Source: Gigaspora margarita
Lineage: Eukaryota; Glomeromycota; Glomeromycetes; Diversisporales; Gigasporaceae
DNA length: 64,000 bases
Direction: 5' to 3'
Assembly (NCBI GenBank): GCA_009809945.1
Contig: WTPW01000031.1
Coordinates: 805,638 to 869,637 of the forward strand
The notes below the pieces were generated by a model. The model ran no database searches. It had not been told where the DNA came from and saw only the letters and a program-made list of their open reading frames with translations. Positions 35,453-48,495 of this stretch are shown in pieces; position 1 is the stretch's first letter; the number at the start of each line of letters is the position of its first letter. The position numbers and the translations under genes are program-made.

Positions 35453-38400
35453 TTTATTTTTTTTTTTTTTTTTTTCTTTGGTGCTTTGCTTTTTTTTTTT
35501 TTGACTTTTTTGGTACTTTTTTTTTTTTTTTTCTTTAAAAACACCATTTTTTTTTTTTTTGGCACTTTGCAGAATTTTTTTTTTTTTTTTGGCAATTTGC
35601 AAGTTTTTTTTTTTTTCTAAGAAGTGTTTTTTTTTTTTTTTTTTTTTCTACTATTTTTAGTTTTTTTTTTTTTTCAAAAGGAAAATGTTTTTTTTTTTTT
35701 TTTCAAATAAAATAGCTTTTTTTTTTTTTTTGGTTAAAACAAAAATTTTTTTTTTTTTTTAACTATGGGATGAGTTTTTTTTTTTTTATAGGGCTAGTTT
35801 TTTTTTTTTTTTTTTTTCAATGAAGTGCAAATTTTTTTTTTTTTATTATATAATATAAATTTTTTTTTTTTTTTTTTTATTTTTATTTTTTTTTTTTTTT
35901 TTTATTTTTTTTGGTTTTTTTTTTTTTTTTTATTTTTTCCATCTTTTTTTTTTTTTTTATGTATAATAATATATTTTTTTTTTTTTTTTATTGATTAAAA
36001 ATTTTTTTTTTTTTTAAAGAAATAATCTAGTTTTTTTTTTTTTTTACATTACCAAATTGTTTTTTTTTTTTTGGAATCAAAACAAATTTTTTTTTTTTTT
36101 TTTGTTAGAGTTAGAGTTTTTTTTTTTTTAGGGTTGGGATAGGGTTTTTTTTTTTTTTTAATTTTGTAAGAAATTTTTTTTTTTTTACAAAAAAGGTAAT
36201 TTTTTTTTTTTTTTTTTTGTACTATCGCAATTTTTTTTTTTTTTTTAATGTTTTCTTTTTTTTTTTTTTTTTTAAATATTATATCTATTTTTTTTTTTTT
36301 TTGGTCAATTGCAACTTTTTTTTTTTTTTTCTAGCGACAAATAATTTTTTTTTTTTTTAAAATATAATGTATTTTTTTTTTTTTTTTTTATTAATTAGTA
36401 GTTTTTTTTTTTTTGAAACAAATTTCATATTTTTTTTTTTTTTTCATGTGACTATTACTTTTTTTTTTTTTTAGAATGCTATGTGCTTTTTTTTTTTTTT
36501 TAAAAACTCTATAGTTTTTTTTTTTTTTATACTCCTATCTTATTTTTTTTTTTTTTTTTTTAGATGATTTTATTTTTTTTTTTTTCACAAGAATTAGCTC
36601 TTTTTTTTTTTTTTTAGCAACAAGAAAGATTTTTTTTTTTTTAAAAATACTTTTATATTTTTTTTTTTTTTTTTCCTACACTATAGTTTTTTTTTTTTTA
36701 TTTCTGATTTTGTTTTTTTTTTTTTTTTTTAATTTTTGTTCCCTTTTTTTTTTTTTTACCAATTAAATTTTTTTTTTTTTTTTTTTATCTTATAAAATTT
36801 TTTTTTTTTTTTTTGGCAGACATTTGATTTTTTTTTTTTTTTTATTCCTGTATTACATTTTTTTTTTTTTAATTTAAAGTAACCCTTTTTTTTTTTTTTT
36901 ATATCATTAATTGGTTTTTTTTTTTTTACACAATAAAAATTTTTTTTTTTTTTTTTTATAGTATTCTTTAATTTTTTTTTTTTTTTCTGTAAAAAAAGAT
37001 TTTTTTTTTTTTTTTACCTTAAAATCTTTTTTTTTTTTTTTAAATTTTGATAAGTATTTTTTTTTTTTTTTGTTAATTAGAAGTTTTTTTTTTTTTTTTT
37101 TTTTTTGTTTTACTTTTTTTTTTTTTTTTTATTACAAAAACCTTTTTTTTTTTTTACTAAGCTACAATTATTTTTTTTTTTTTTTACTGAATCACCATAT
37201 TTTTTTTTTTTTTATAATAATCTGATCTTTTTTTTTTTTTTTTTTCTTTAGAAAACTTTTTTTTTTTTTAACTAGCATAATCCATTTTTTTTTTTTTTTA
37301 AAACTTGAAGTTTTTTTTTTTTTTTTTAAGAAAACACTCTTTTTTTTTTTTTTTTTTATTATTTTTTAATTTTTTTTTTTTTTTACAAAAGAATTTTGTT
37401 TTTTTTTTTTTTTTAATTGCCAATTAATTTTTTTTTTTTTTTAACGTATTGACGTTTTTTTTTTTTTTTTAAATAGATACCCTTTTTTTTTTTTTTTAAA
37501 TATAAGTATCTTTTTTTTTTTTTTTTTGTAAGGCAGTATAGTTTTTTTTTTTTTTTACAGATCTTGATTTTTTTTTTTTTTTTTAAAAACGAAGAGCATT
37601 TTTTTTTTTTTGTTTAAAAATTCATATTTTTTTTTTTTTTTATTTTTAGAAGAAGTTTTTTTTTTTTTTTATTAATATTAAAATTTTTTTTTTTTTTTAT
37701 AATCTTATTTATTTTTTTTTTTTTTTTAGATTAAAAATCATTTTTTTTTTTTTTTGTAGACAATCTTCTTTTTTTTTTTTTTGTTGCGTCAATGGTATTT
37801 TTTTTTTTTTTTTGGAATATGCATATTTTTTTTTTTTTTATTGATTTTAACCTATTTTTTTTTTTTTTTATATTGTTTTGCTGTTTTTTTTTTTTTTTAA
37901 AAACAAATTACTTTTTTTTTTTTTTTATTCAATGGATTTATTTTTTTTTTTTTGGGTAATATGAAAATTTTTTTTTTTTTTTTTATAATCATTGGCATTT
38001 TTTTTTTTTTAATATCATTATAACCTTTTTTTTTTTTTTTACTTTTAATTAAATTTTTTTTTTTTTTTAAAGCTAATATTGTTTTTTTTTTTTTTTTAGT
38101 CCTTTCAGAGTTTTTTTTTTTTTTCTTTGAAATTAAAATTTTTTTTTTTTTTTTATAGTATTATCAATTTTTTTTTTTTTTACATACCTTTGTTATTTTT
38201 TTTTTTTTTTTTTTAATTACTATTCTTTTTTTTTTTTTTTGGAATTGGATATTTTTTTTTTTTTTTTTATATCTGGATATAATTTTTTTTTTTTTAAATC
38301 TTTCTATAGTTTTTTTTTTTTTTTTTCAACTGTTAATTTTTTTTTTTTTTTTTAAGTCTCGAAACAATTTTTTTTTTTTTTTAATAAAAAAATAGATTTT

Positions 38401-41289
38401 TTTTTTTTTATAAATAATATGCTCTTTTTTTTTTTTTTTTATTTTTCATTATTTTTTTTTTTTTTTTATATATCTTTAGGATTTTTTTTTTTTTTTGTGA
38501 ATCATAGGGATTTTTTTTTTTTTGTAATAATGGATATTTTTTTTTTTTTTTTTAGCAGCATACCATATTTTTTTTTTTTTATGAGAAGATCTAATTTTTT
38601 TTTTTTTTTTAGATAAAAACTCTTTTTTTTTTTTTTTGAACTAAGCCCAACATTTTTTTTTTTTTTTATAATTAAATAAGATTTTTTTTTTTTTGCTTTG
38701 GGATTCAAATTTTTTTTTTTTTTTAGGAACAATGGATGTTTTTTTTTTTTTTAATGATTTGTTCAATTTTTTTTTTTTTTTGCATCTTTATAGCTTTTTT
38801 TTTTTTTTGAAAACTATTGATATTTTTTTTTTTTTTTTAGCTTGCATGACTATTTTTTTTTTTTTAATAATTTTTGTTTGTTTTTTTTTTTTTTTTAAAT
38901 TTTAGAGAATTTTTTTTTTTTTGGAATTAACTTAGGTTTTTTTTTTTTTTTTTTAAAATTTATATTTTTTTTTTTTTTTAGGTAGAAATTTAATTTTTTT
39001 TTTTTTTTTTAAGGAATTGAGTGTTTTTTTTTTTTTAATTTAAAAGGCATATTTTTTTTTTTTTTTTTAGTAAAAGTAAATTTTTTTTTTTTTAACGAAA
39101 ATTAATATTTTTTTTTTTTTTTTAAAGAGTTTAACGTTTTTTTTTTTTTTAAAATTTAAATTTGTTTTTTTTTTTTTTTTTGACTAATAAAGACTTTTTT
39201 TTTTTTTAATATTAAAATATCATTTTTTTTTTTTTTTTATTATAGGTAAGTTTTTTTTTTTTTTTATTAATTTAATCAATTTTTTTTTTTTTTTACTAGA
39301 AAAAGAACTTTTTTTTTTTTTCGAATTAAGCTACTATTTTTTTTTTTTTTTTATTATAGGCAAATTTTTTTTTTTTTTTAAAAATTTAACTAGTTTTTTT
39401 TTTTTTTTACCAGATAATACAATTTTTTTTTTTTTTAGAGATGAAATTAATTTTTTTTTTTTTTTGTATAATAATCAATTTTTTTTTTTTTTAAATATTA
39501 AAAAGTATTTTTTTTTTTTTTTTATAAATTAATTAATTTTTTTTTTTTTTGATATGCATTTGTATTTTTTTTTTTTTTTTAGCTTAAAAAGCTTTTTTTT
39601 TTTTTTTAATTCGATTACAATTTTTTTTTTTTTTTTTAACATGACTTTAATTTTTTTTTTTTTTTATAGCTCATAAGTTTTTTTTTTTTTTTTTTTTTAC
39701 TATAAATTTTTTTTTTTTTTATATAACTATATTTATTTTTTTTTTTTTTTTACTTGCTGACAAATTTTTTTTTTTTTCCAAATTCAAAAAAATTTTTTTT
39801 TTTTTTTAAAAGATTAAATCATTTTTTTTTTTTTAAAATTTTGCAAATATTTTTTTTTTTTTTTTAAGAATATCTACTTTTTTTTTTTTTTAAGATTATT
39901 AATAAATTTTTTTTTTTTTTTATTTGGGATGTATTTTTTTTTTTTTTTCGGACAAATCCCAAATTTTTTTTTTTTTTTATTTTGCCAACATGTTTTTTTT
40001 TTTTTCTATCCCTTAGATCGTTTTTTTTTTTTTTTAAATTTGCCTGTGTTTTTTTTTTTTTTTTGCTCTGATTTACTTTTTTTTTTTTTTTTNATAATTA
40101 AATAAATTTTTTTTTTTTTATATTTGAAAATAAGTTTTTTTTTTTTTTTAAATTAGTTTTTATTTTTTTTTTTTTTAATTTTAAGTTATATTTTTTTTTT
40201 TTTTTTATATCTTTAAGAAATTTTTTTTTTTTTAAATTTTATTACAATTTTTTTTTTTTTTTTTTTAGTTTTAGTTTTTTTTTTTTTTTTTTTAAGACAA
40301 TATTGTTTTTTTTTTTTTTTATAATAACTTTTATTTTTTTTTTTTTTATGATTTATTTGTAATTTTTTTTTTTTTTTTTAGAAGTAAAAGTTTTTTTTTT
40401 TTTTGAGAACATATAAAATTTTTTTTTTTTTTTTGAAAAATTTTAATATTTTTTTTTTTTTTACAAGAACTTTAAATTTTTTTTTTTTTTTAGCTTTCTA
40501 ATAATTTTTTTTTTTTTTTATAACAAAGTTACTTTTTTTTTTTTTTTTGAATATTTTTTATTTTTTTTTTTTTTTGCTAAAATCAATATTTTTTTTTTTT
40601 TTTTTATTTTATTAAAATTTTTTTTTTTTTTTGGCAAATTTGNTTGTTTTTTTTTTTTTTTTATAGCAAGAGAAAATTTTTTTTTTTTTTTGCTCGATCA
40701 GCTATTTTTTTTTTTTTTTTTCGCTATCCAAACTTTTTTTTTTTTTCTGAATATTAATTCGTTTTTTTTTTTTTTTGAGTAATGATATCGTTTTTTTTTT
40801 TTTTCTATAATTCTTATTTTTTTTTTTTTTTTTGTAATTATTATGTTTTTTTTTTTTTTTATAATTCTGGTACCTTTTTTTTTTTTTTTTAATTATTTTT
40901 TAGCTTTTTTTTTTTTTGATTTTGAAATAGCATTTTTTTTTTTTTTTTAGGTGATTAATATTTTTTTTTTTTTTTCAAGTTAAATATTATTTTTTTTTTT
41001 TTTTTATTGGAGATTCAATTTTTTTTTTTTTTTTCTTTATTTAGTATTTTTTTTTTTTTTTGTTTTTGTATAAATTTTTTTTTTTTTTCATGTTAACGTG
41101 TTATTTTTTTTTTTTTTTAAATAGTAAGAATTTTTTTTTTTTTTTTTAGCATGTCAACATTTTTTTTTTTTTTTTACAGTATCATTGTTTTTTTTTTTTT
41201 TTATATTAGATAGCACATTTTTTTTTTTTTTTACACATTAACATGCTTTTTTTTTTTTTTAATATATATATTGTTTTTTTTTTTTTTTT

Positions 41290-41445
41290 TGGCCCAGTTG
41301 ACATTTTTTTTTTTTTAGATATCAATGTTTATTTTTTTTTTTTTTTACTGGCCTAATCTATTTTTTTTTTTTTCCTAACATCCGGGCTTTTTTTTTTTTT
41401 TTTTTGGCCAGATTGACTTTTTTTTTTTTTTGCATTTGGGATACA
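41290..41445. mobile_element. Masked copy of element J inside the comb
   Basis: Readable blocks TGGCCCAGTTGACA, AGATATCAATGTTTA, CTGGCCTAATCTA, CCTAACATCCGGGC, GGCCAGATTGAC and TGCATTTGGGATACA follow the order of element J (12741-12914). The first two block-to-block distances, 24 and 30 bases, equal those in the unmasked copy. Confidence 0.75.
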
Positions 41446-43147
41446 TTTTTTTTTTTTTTTTAAATTTGATATCATTTTTTTTTTTTTCATGTAGAGAAGT
41501 TCTTTTTTTTTTTTTTTGAGGAAAATAAAGGTTTTTTTTTTTTTTAGTGCTAAAGAGACTTTTTTTTTTTTTTTTCAGAAATTATCTCTTTTTTTTTTTT
41601 TAAGTTAAATCGGTTATTTTTTTTTTTTTTTCCTCCTTAATAGTTTTTTTTTTTTTTTTAATAGATTTTCCCATTTTTTTTTTTTTTTTTTTAGGCATCT
41701 CATTTTTTTTTTTTTACAGTTTATGCTCTTTTTTTTTTTTTTTTTCCCAATCAGATCCATTTTTTTTTTTTTTGCTATTAATATTTTTTTTTTTTTTTTT
41801 TTTGAATTGCTTGTACTTTTTTTTTTTTTATTTGTGACTTTCCATTTTTTTTTTTTTTTGCAAATATAACCAATTTTTTTTTTTTTTATAATCATCCGGA
41901 TTTTTTTTTTTTTTTTTATCCAGATATCCATTTTTTTTTTTTTTATCTCAACACTAGCTTTTTTTTTTTTTTTTTTTAGTATTTATATTTTTTTTTTTTT
42001 TCTAGGACTAATTATTTTTTTTTTTTTTTTTCATTCTTCCACCTTTTTTTTTTTTTTCAGTAGCGCAGTCATTTTTTTTTTTTTTTTCTAGTTATTATAA
42101 ATTTTTTTTTTTTTGTAGCTGGTCTAAATTTTTTTTTTTTTTTTTTTGTATAGCCTGATTTTTTTTTTTTTTTGTAATAAATATTTTTTTTTTTTTTTTT
42201 TTAATATAAATAATATTTTTTTTTTTTTGATCTATATCATGCATTTTTTTTTTTTTTTTGGACCAATTAAAATTTTTTTTTTTTTTGCTGAGATGATGGG
42301 TTTTTTTTTTTTTTTTATCAGTTAGTAATTTTTTTTTTTTTTGTTACGTATTAAAACTTTTTTTTTTTTTTTTTTTTTGAAAATTGTTTTTTTTTTTTTT
42401 TTATATAAATTTTGTTTTTTTTTTTTTTTTTCAATTATAAATGTTTTTTTTTTTTTATAATAAAAAATCAATTTTTTTTTTTTTTTAAAATTACACGAAG
42501 TTTTTTTTTTTTTACACATCACAAGATTTTTTTTTTTTTTTTTGTTACATTTAACCATTTTTTTTTTTTTAATTTAATTAATTCTTTTTTTTTTTTTTTT
42601 TCAAAACAAATAATTTTTTTTTTTTTTCTCATAATAAAATATTTTTTTTTTTTTTTTATTTTAATACGTAATTTTTTTTTTTTTTATATATAAAATTTGT
42701 TTTTTTTTTTTTTTGGCAAGTAGAGTTATTTTTTTTTTTTTTTTATTATTTAATTTTTTTTTTTTTTTTTTGAAATAAAAATAAATTTTTTTTTTTTTTT
42801 TTTATCAAAATGTTTTTTTTTTTTTTTTATTTAAAAATTTAATTTTTTTTTTTTTATATATTAATATAGTTTTTTTTTTTTTTTTAAGCGAGTTTATTTT
42901 TTTTTTTTTTTTATAATTTATTAGTAATTTTTTTTTTTTTTTTAAATTTTTTTTACTTTTTTTTTTTTTAATATAAAAACTTTTTTTTTTTTTTTTTTTG
43001 TACTAATGTATTATTTTTTTTTTTTTTAAATAAACTTGTTTTTTTTTTTTTTTTTTGAACATCTAGTACATTTTTTTTTTTTTATGCATTTTAAAAATTT
43101 TTTTTTTTTTTTTGCAAAAAAATAGTTTTTTTTTTTTTTTTTGGCAT

Positions 43148-43184
<37 letters not shown>

Positions 43185-44223
43185 TTTTTTTTTTTTTTGA
43201 GGCACATCTAACTTTTTTTTTTTTTTTAATTCTGATCACTATTTTTTTTTTTTTTTAACAATATATAAATTTTTTTTTTTTTTTAAATTAGGTTAAAATT
43301 TTTTTTTTTTTAGTTATAATCTATATTTTTTTTTTTTTTTTTTCTTTAGTACCAATTTTTTTTTTTTTCTAATATATATTTTGTTTTTTTTTTTTTTTAA
43401 ATAAAGATAAGCTTTTTTTTTTTTTGATGAAAATTTACTATTTTTTTTTTTTTTTTATTTCAAAACTTATTTTTTTTTTTTTATTATATACTAATAATTT
43501 TTTTTTTTTTTTATTAGTAGTTTTTCTTTTTTTTTTTTTGATAAAAAATTTTTTTTTTTTTTTTTTTTTCCAATTTTGCAAAATTTTTTTTTTTTTTAGC
43601 TATTTTTTAAGTTTTTTTTTTTTTTTTACCAGGTTATGCATTTTTTTTTTTTTATATCAAAATGTGCATTTTTTTTTTTTTTTTTAATGTTAAGGTTTTT
43701 TTTTTTTTTTAGGTTAAATGTTAGCTTTTTTTTTTTTTTTATCGTTCAGGAAAATTTTTTTTTTTTTGCACGAAAGGTGATTTTTTTTTTTTTTTTTTGA
43801 TCTTTTGTCAATTTTTTTTTTTTTTTTGAATTTTCCTGTTTTTTTTTTTTTTTTCTGATCTTGAAATCTTTTTTTTTTTTTAGCACTAACCTGGCATTTT
43901 TTTTTTTTTTTCATTTTTTAAATATTTTTTTTTTTTTTATTGTTTGGGGTTCTTTTTTTTTTTTTTTTTTAGAATTAATTAATTTTTTTTTTTTTATTAT
44001 AAGATTTTATTTTTTTTTTTTTTTTGACTAATGATATCCTTTTTTTTTTTTTATAAGTCAATTTTAATTTTTTTTTTTTTTTTGTTTGAAAGCTCATTTT
44101 TTTTTTTTTAAAATTTTTATCAATTTTTTTTTTTTTTTTATTATTTGGTTTTTTTTTTTTTTTTTTAATGAAAAATTAAAATTTTTTTTTTTTTTTATTC
44201 ATAAAATTTATTTTTTTTTTTTT

Positions 44224-44351
44224 AAATAATAAAAAGTATTTTTTTTTTTTTTTAAATTTTAGTATATTTTTTTTTTTTTTTTCCAAATAAGTTTATTTTT
44301 TTTTTTTTTTTAATTTGTATAGTATTTTTTTTTTTTTTTATGTAATAACTA
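44224..44351. mobile_element. Masked copy of a beta-like element inside the comb
   Basis: Readable blocks AAATAATAAAAAGTA, AAATTTTAGTATA, CCAAATAAGTTTA, AATTTGTATAGTA and ATGTAATAACTA match 56134-56264 in order, with spacings equal to within one base. Confidence 0.65.
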
Positions 44352-44421
44352 TTTTTTTTTTTTTTTTATCTATAAAAAAATTTTTTTTTTTTTTCTTACA
44401 GGGCCCTAGTTTTTTTTTTTT

Positions 44422-44723
44422 TTTGACCCCGGACATATTTTTTTTTTTTTTTACATTACGCAATTCTTTTTTTTTTTTTTTAATTTGAGAAACAATTTTT
44501 TTTTTTTTGGCAATTATCTTGGCTTTTTTTTTTTTTTTTTGAATGAACTTTTTTTTTTTTTTTTTCTCTCAGTGAGGCGCTTTTTTTTTTTTTTTTTCAT
44601 TCAATTCTGTTTTTTTTTTTTTAAGTTATTTAAGTAATTTTTTTTTTTTTTTTTTAGCAAATTAGGTTTTTTTTTTTTTAAATCCAGTTATGACTTTTTT
44701 TTTTTTTTTCCGGGGTCCTGAGG
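44422..44723 (-). mobile_element. Masked reverse copy of MITE family F inside the comb
   Basis: Nine readable blocks match the reverse complement of 3599-4336 in register. Exact matches are GGCAATTATCTTGGC and AAATCCAGTTATGAC. Paired coordinates sum to 48759-48761 across 4067-4334. The final block CCGGGGTCCTGAGG is where the F terminus falls if element G is absent. Confidence 0.88.
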
Positions 44724-44793
44724 TTTTTTTTTTTTTATTTTAGCAAAATCCTTTTTTTTTTTTTTTAAAAAAAAAGCTTTTTTTTTTTTTTTT

Positions 44794-44951
44794 GGCATTT
44801 AATAGTCCTTTTTTTTTTTTTTTTTTTTAAAATAAAGTTTTTTTTTTTTTATATCACTGGATCAATTTTTTTTTTTTTTTATATAGGTTTGTTATTTTTT
44901 TTTTTTTAGATCAAAATTGACCTTTTTTTTTTTTTTTCCTATATGAGAAAT
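44794..44951 (-). mobile_element. Second masked F-like fragment inside the comb
   Basis: GGCATTTAATAGTCC, AAAATAAAG, AGATCAAAATTGACC and CCTATATGAGAAA match the reverse complement of 4239, 4204, 4096 and 4067 in order, with one apparent 29-base length difference in the middle. Confidence 0.6.
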
Positions 44952-47900
44952 TTTTTTTTTTTTTTTTTACAAACCTGAATTTTTTTTTTTTTTTGATCAG
45001 GTTTGGGCTTTTTTTTTTTTTAAATCAAACAAGATCTTTTTTTTTTTTTTTAAAAATATTTTGAATTTTTTTTTTTTTAAACTTTTTAGTTAATTTTTTT
45101 TTTTTTTTGGGGTTAAATTTGATTTTTTTTTTTTTGTTTGAGTTTGAATATTTTTTTTTTTTTTTTTTCTAAAAATAAGTTTTTTTTTTTTTTTTGATCA
45201 AAAAACTTTTTTTTTTTTTTTTTTCAAAAATAAGCTTTTTTTTTTTTTTTAAAAATTACTATATTTTTTTTTTTTTTTTTTACTATATAAATTTTTTTTT
45301 TTTTTTACTTATTTAAATGATTTTTTTTTTTTTTTTTTGAAATTTACAACTTTTTTTTTTTTTTTTTTATTAATTGGTTTTTTTTTTTTTTTTTTAACAA
45401 AAGAATATTTTTTTTTTTTTAAATATATTCATTGATTTTTTTTTTTTTTTGTCAAATAATAAAATTTTTTTTTTTTTTAAAGAAACTTTTAATTTTTTTT
45501 TTTTTTTGTCTTTCAAATAAGTTTTTTTTTTTTTTAATAATTGATTTACTTTTTTTTTTTTTTTCCATTGGCAATTAATTTTTTTTTTTTTATATTTAAA
45601 ATAAGTTTTTTTTTTTTTTTTTATTCAAAATTGTTTTTTTTTTTTTTTTTATTTTTAGAAACATTTTTTTTTTTTTTTTATTTTAAACAAGTTTTTTTTT
45701 TTTTTAAGTTGAAATTAAGATTTTTTTTTTTTTTTTAAAAAATATTTATTTTTTTTTTTTTTAAACTAGTTTGTAAATTTTTTTTTTTTTTTAAATCAAA
45801 CTTAGTTTTTTTTTTTTTTTTGGTTTGAATTTGATTTTTTTTTTTTTTTGTTTGGTTTGATTTTTTTTTTTTTTTTATTTAAAGTTTGAGTTTTTTTTTT
45901 TTTTTTGTTTAATTATACTTTTTTTTTTTTTTTATCAAACTTCAAAACTTTTTTTTTTTTTTTTTATTGGTTAGCTTTTTTTTTTTTTTTATATATATAT
46001 TTAGATTTTTTTTTTTTTTTGCTTTAAGCTCTGATTTTTTTTTTTTTACAGAATATAGAAGGTTTTTTTTTTTTTTTCTTGGAACCAGGCTTTTTTTTTT
46101 TTTTAGAGAGAGTATGTACTTTTTTTTTTTTTTTAAGTCTCAAGCTTGTTTTTTTTTTTTTGTATACATATAAAGATTTTTTTTTTTTTTTAGGTGTGCA
46201 CTTAGTTTTTTTTTTTTTTATTTTATTTATAATTTTTTTTTTTTTTTTATAATATATTAATATTTTTTTTTTTTTTATATTATTCTTCAATTTTTTTTTT
46301 TTTTTAAAATTTTTAATTATTTTTTTTTTTTTATTCTAGTTATTTATTTTTTTTTTTTTTTTATAAATGTAATTATTTTTTTTTTTTTTCTTATTACATT
46401 TATTTTTTTTTTTTTTTTTATTGCAAATATAATTTTTTTTTTTTTTTGTAGCAATTTATATTTTTTTTTTTTTTTTATTAATTGTACTTGTTTTTTTTTT
46501 TTTTTTAAAGAAATATTATTTTTTTTTTTTTTTATCTAGAGTGTTCATTTTTTTTTTTTTGGATAATATTCATATTTTTTTTTTTTTTTTATATAAATTA
46601 TATGTTTTTTTTTTTTTGTACATAAAAAGAAATTTTTTTTTTTTTTTAAAACATTATATCATTTTTTTTTTTTTAATGTTAGTATATTTTTTTTTTTTTT
46701 TTTTCTATTTGAACACTATTTTTTTTTTTTTTTAGTTATACAAAACTTTTTTTTTTTTTTTCCAAAATATGAATTTTTTTTTTTTTTTAACAAAAAACAA
46801 AAATTTTTTTTTTTTTTTAAATTTTGTCTATATTTTTTTTTTTTTGGCTCTAATAAAAAATTTTTTTTTTTTTTTTTTGATATAAAATATTTTTTTTTTT
46901 TTTCTAGATCTTACTCCTTTTTTTTTTTTTTTTAAAAATTTTATTTTTTTTTTTTTTTTTTTGATAAAAATTATTTTTTTTTTTTTTTTATACAAATATT
47001 TGTTTTTTTTTTTTTTGATGATAAATTAGTTTTTTTTTTTTTTTTTTAGTTTAATATATTTTTTTTTTTTTTTACAAAATTAAATAATTTTTTTTTTTTT
47101 TTTGAGAGTAAAAAATATTTTTTTTTTTTTAACTAAACCAAATCTTTTTTTTTTTTTTTTGGAGAGGAAGTAGGTTTTTTTTTTTTTTTAATTATCCTAA
47201 CTTTTTTTTTTTTTTTTTTTTTGTAACCAGATTTTTTTTTTTTTCTTAGATATAATAGTTTTTTTTTTTTTTTTATATTAAAGTTAAATTTTTTTTTTTT
47301 TTTAAAATCAAAATTATTTTTTTTTTTTTTTAAAAGCATTTTTTGTTTTTTTTTTTTTAGGTATTATTTTAGTTTTTTTTTTTTTTTTTAATAATTTTGT
47401 AATTTTTTTTTTTTTTAACTATGACTACAATTTTTTTTTTTTTTTTAAAATTATGATTTTTTTTTTTTTTTTACTATTAATTCAAATTTTTTTTTTTTTT
47501 TTATAGTATAACATATTTTTTTTTTTTTTAAAGTATAAATTAAATTTTTTTTTTTTTTTTTGTAGATGTATATTTTTTTTTTTTTTATATAAAAATTATA
47601 TTTTTTTTTTTTTTTTTAAGAAAATTAGAATTTTTTTTTTTTTCAGATAGCAAAAAAATTTTTTTTTTTTTTTTATAGTACATAACTTTTTTTTTTTTTT
47701 AATAAGCTATATAATTTTTTTTTTTTTTTTAAAATAAACCAATATTTTTTTTTTTTTCCTTAACCTAGACCTTTTTTTTTTTTTTTTAATATAAACCTTA
47801 TTTTTTTTTTTTTTAAATTTTTTTTTATTTTTTTTTTTTTTTTTACATATGCACAGCGTTTTTTTTTTTTTCAGCTAGTGATTGGCTTTTTTTTTTTTTT

Positions 47901-48395
47901 TTTTTTTTTGTGTACTTTTTTTTTTTTTTTTTTGTTGTTTTGTTTTTTTTTTTTTTTTTTGCTTTGCTTTTTTTTTTTTTTTTTTTTTTTAGCTTGTCGC
48001 TTTTTTTTTTTTTTTTTGTTATTGGTATCTTTTTTTTTTTTTTTGTGGTATTGTCATTTTTTTTTTTTTTTTTATATAGTTTCTTGTTTTTTTTTTTTTA
48101 AACAAATCGCCAATTTTTTTTTTTTTTTTAGGTTTTTTATATATTTTTTTTTTTTTATATGCTTAGCTTTTTTTTTTTTTTTTTTTCTTGAATTCTTTTG
48201 TTTTTTTTTTTTTTGGGTGTTTCTTACATTTTTTTTTTTTTTTGTTCAGAAGGTTTTTTTTTTTTTTTTTTATTTGCTTTTTTCTTTTTTTTTTTTTTTT
48301 TTGTATAGGGTCTCTTTTTTTTTTTTTAGACAGTTTTGAAGTTTTTTTTTTTTTTTTTTCAACTAAACAAATTTTTTTTTTTTTGATTTCGGTCA

Positions 48396-48428
<33 letters not shown>

Positions 48429-48463
48429 TTTTTTTTTTTTTTTATTAACTTTATTATTTTTTT

Positions 48464-48495
<32 letters not shown>

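Noticed and set aside
31129..35620. Long poly-Phe and poly-Lys reading frames, some crossing the N gap
   Set aside because: They arise from the T blocks (TTT = Phe, AAA = Lys on the other strand) and from N translated as X. No start, splice or family support.
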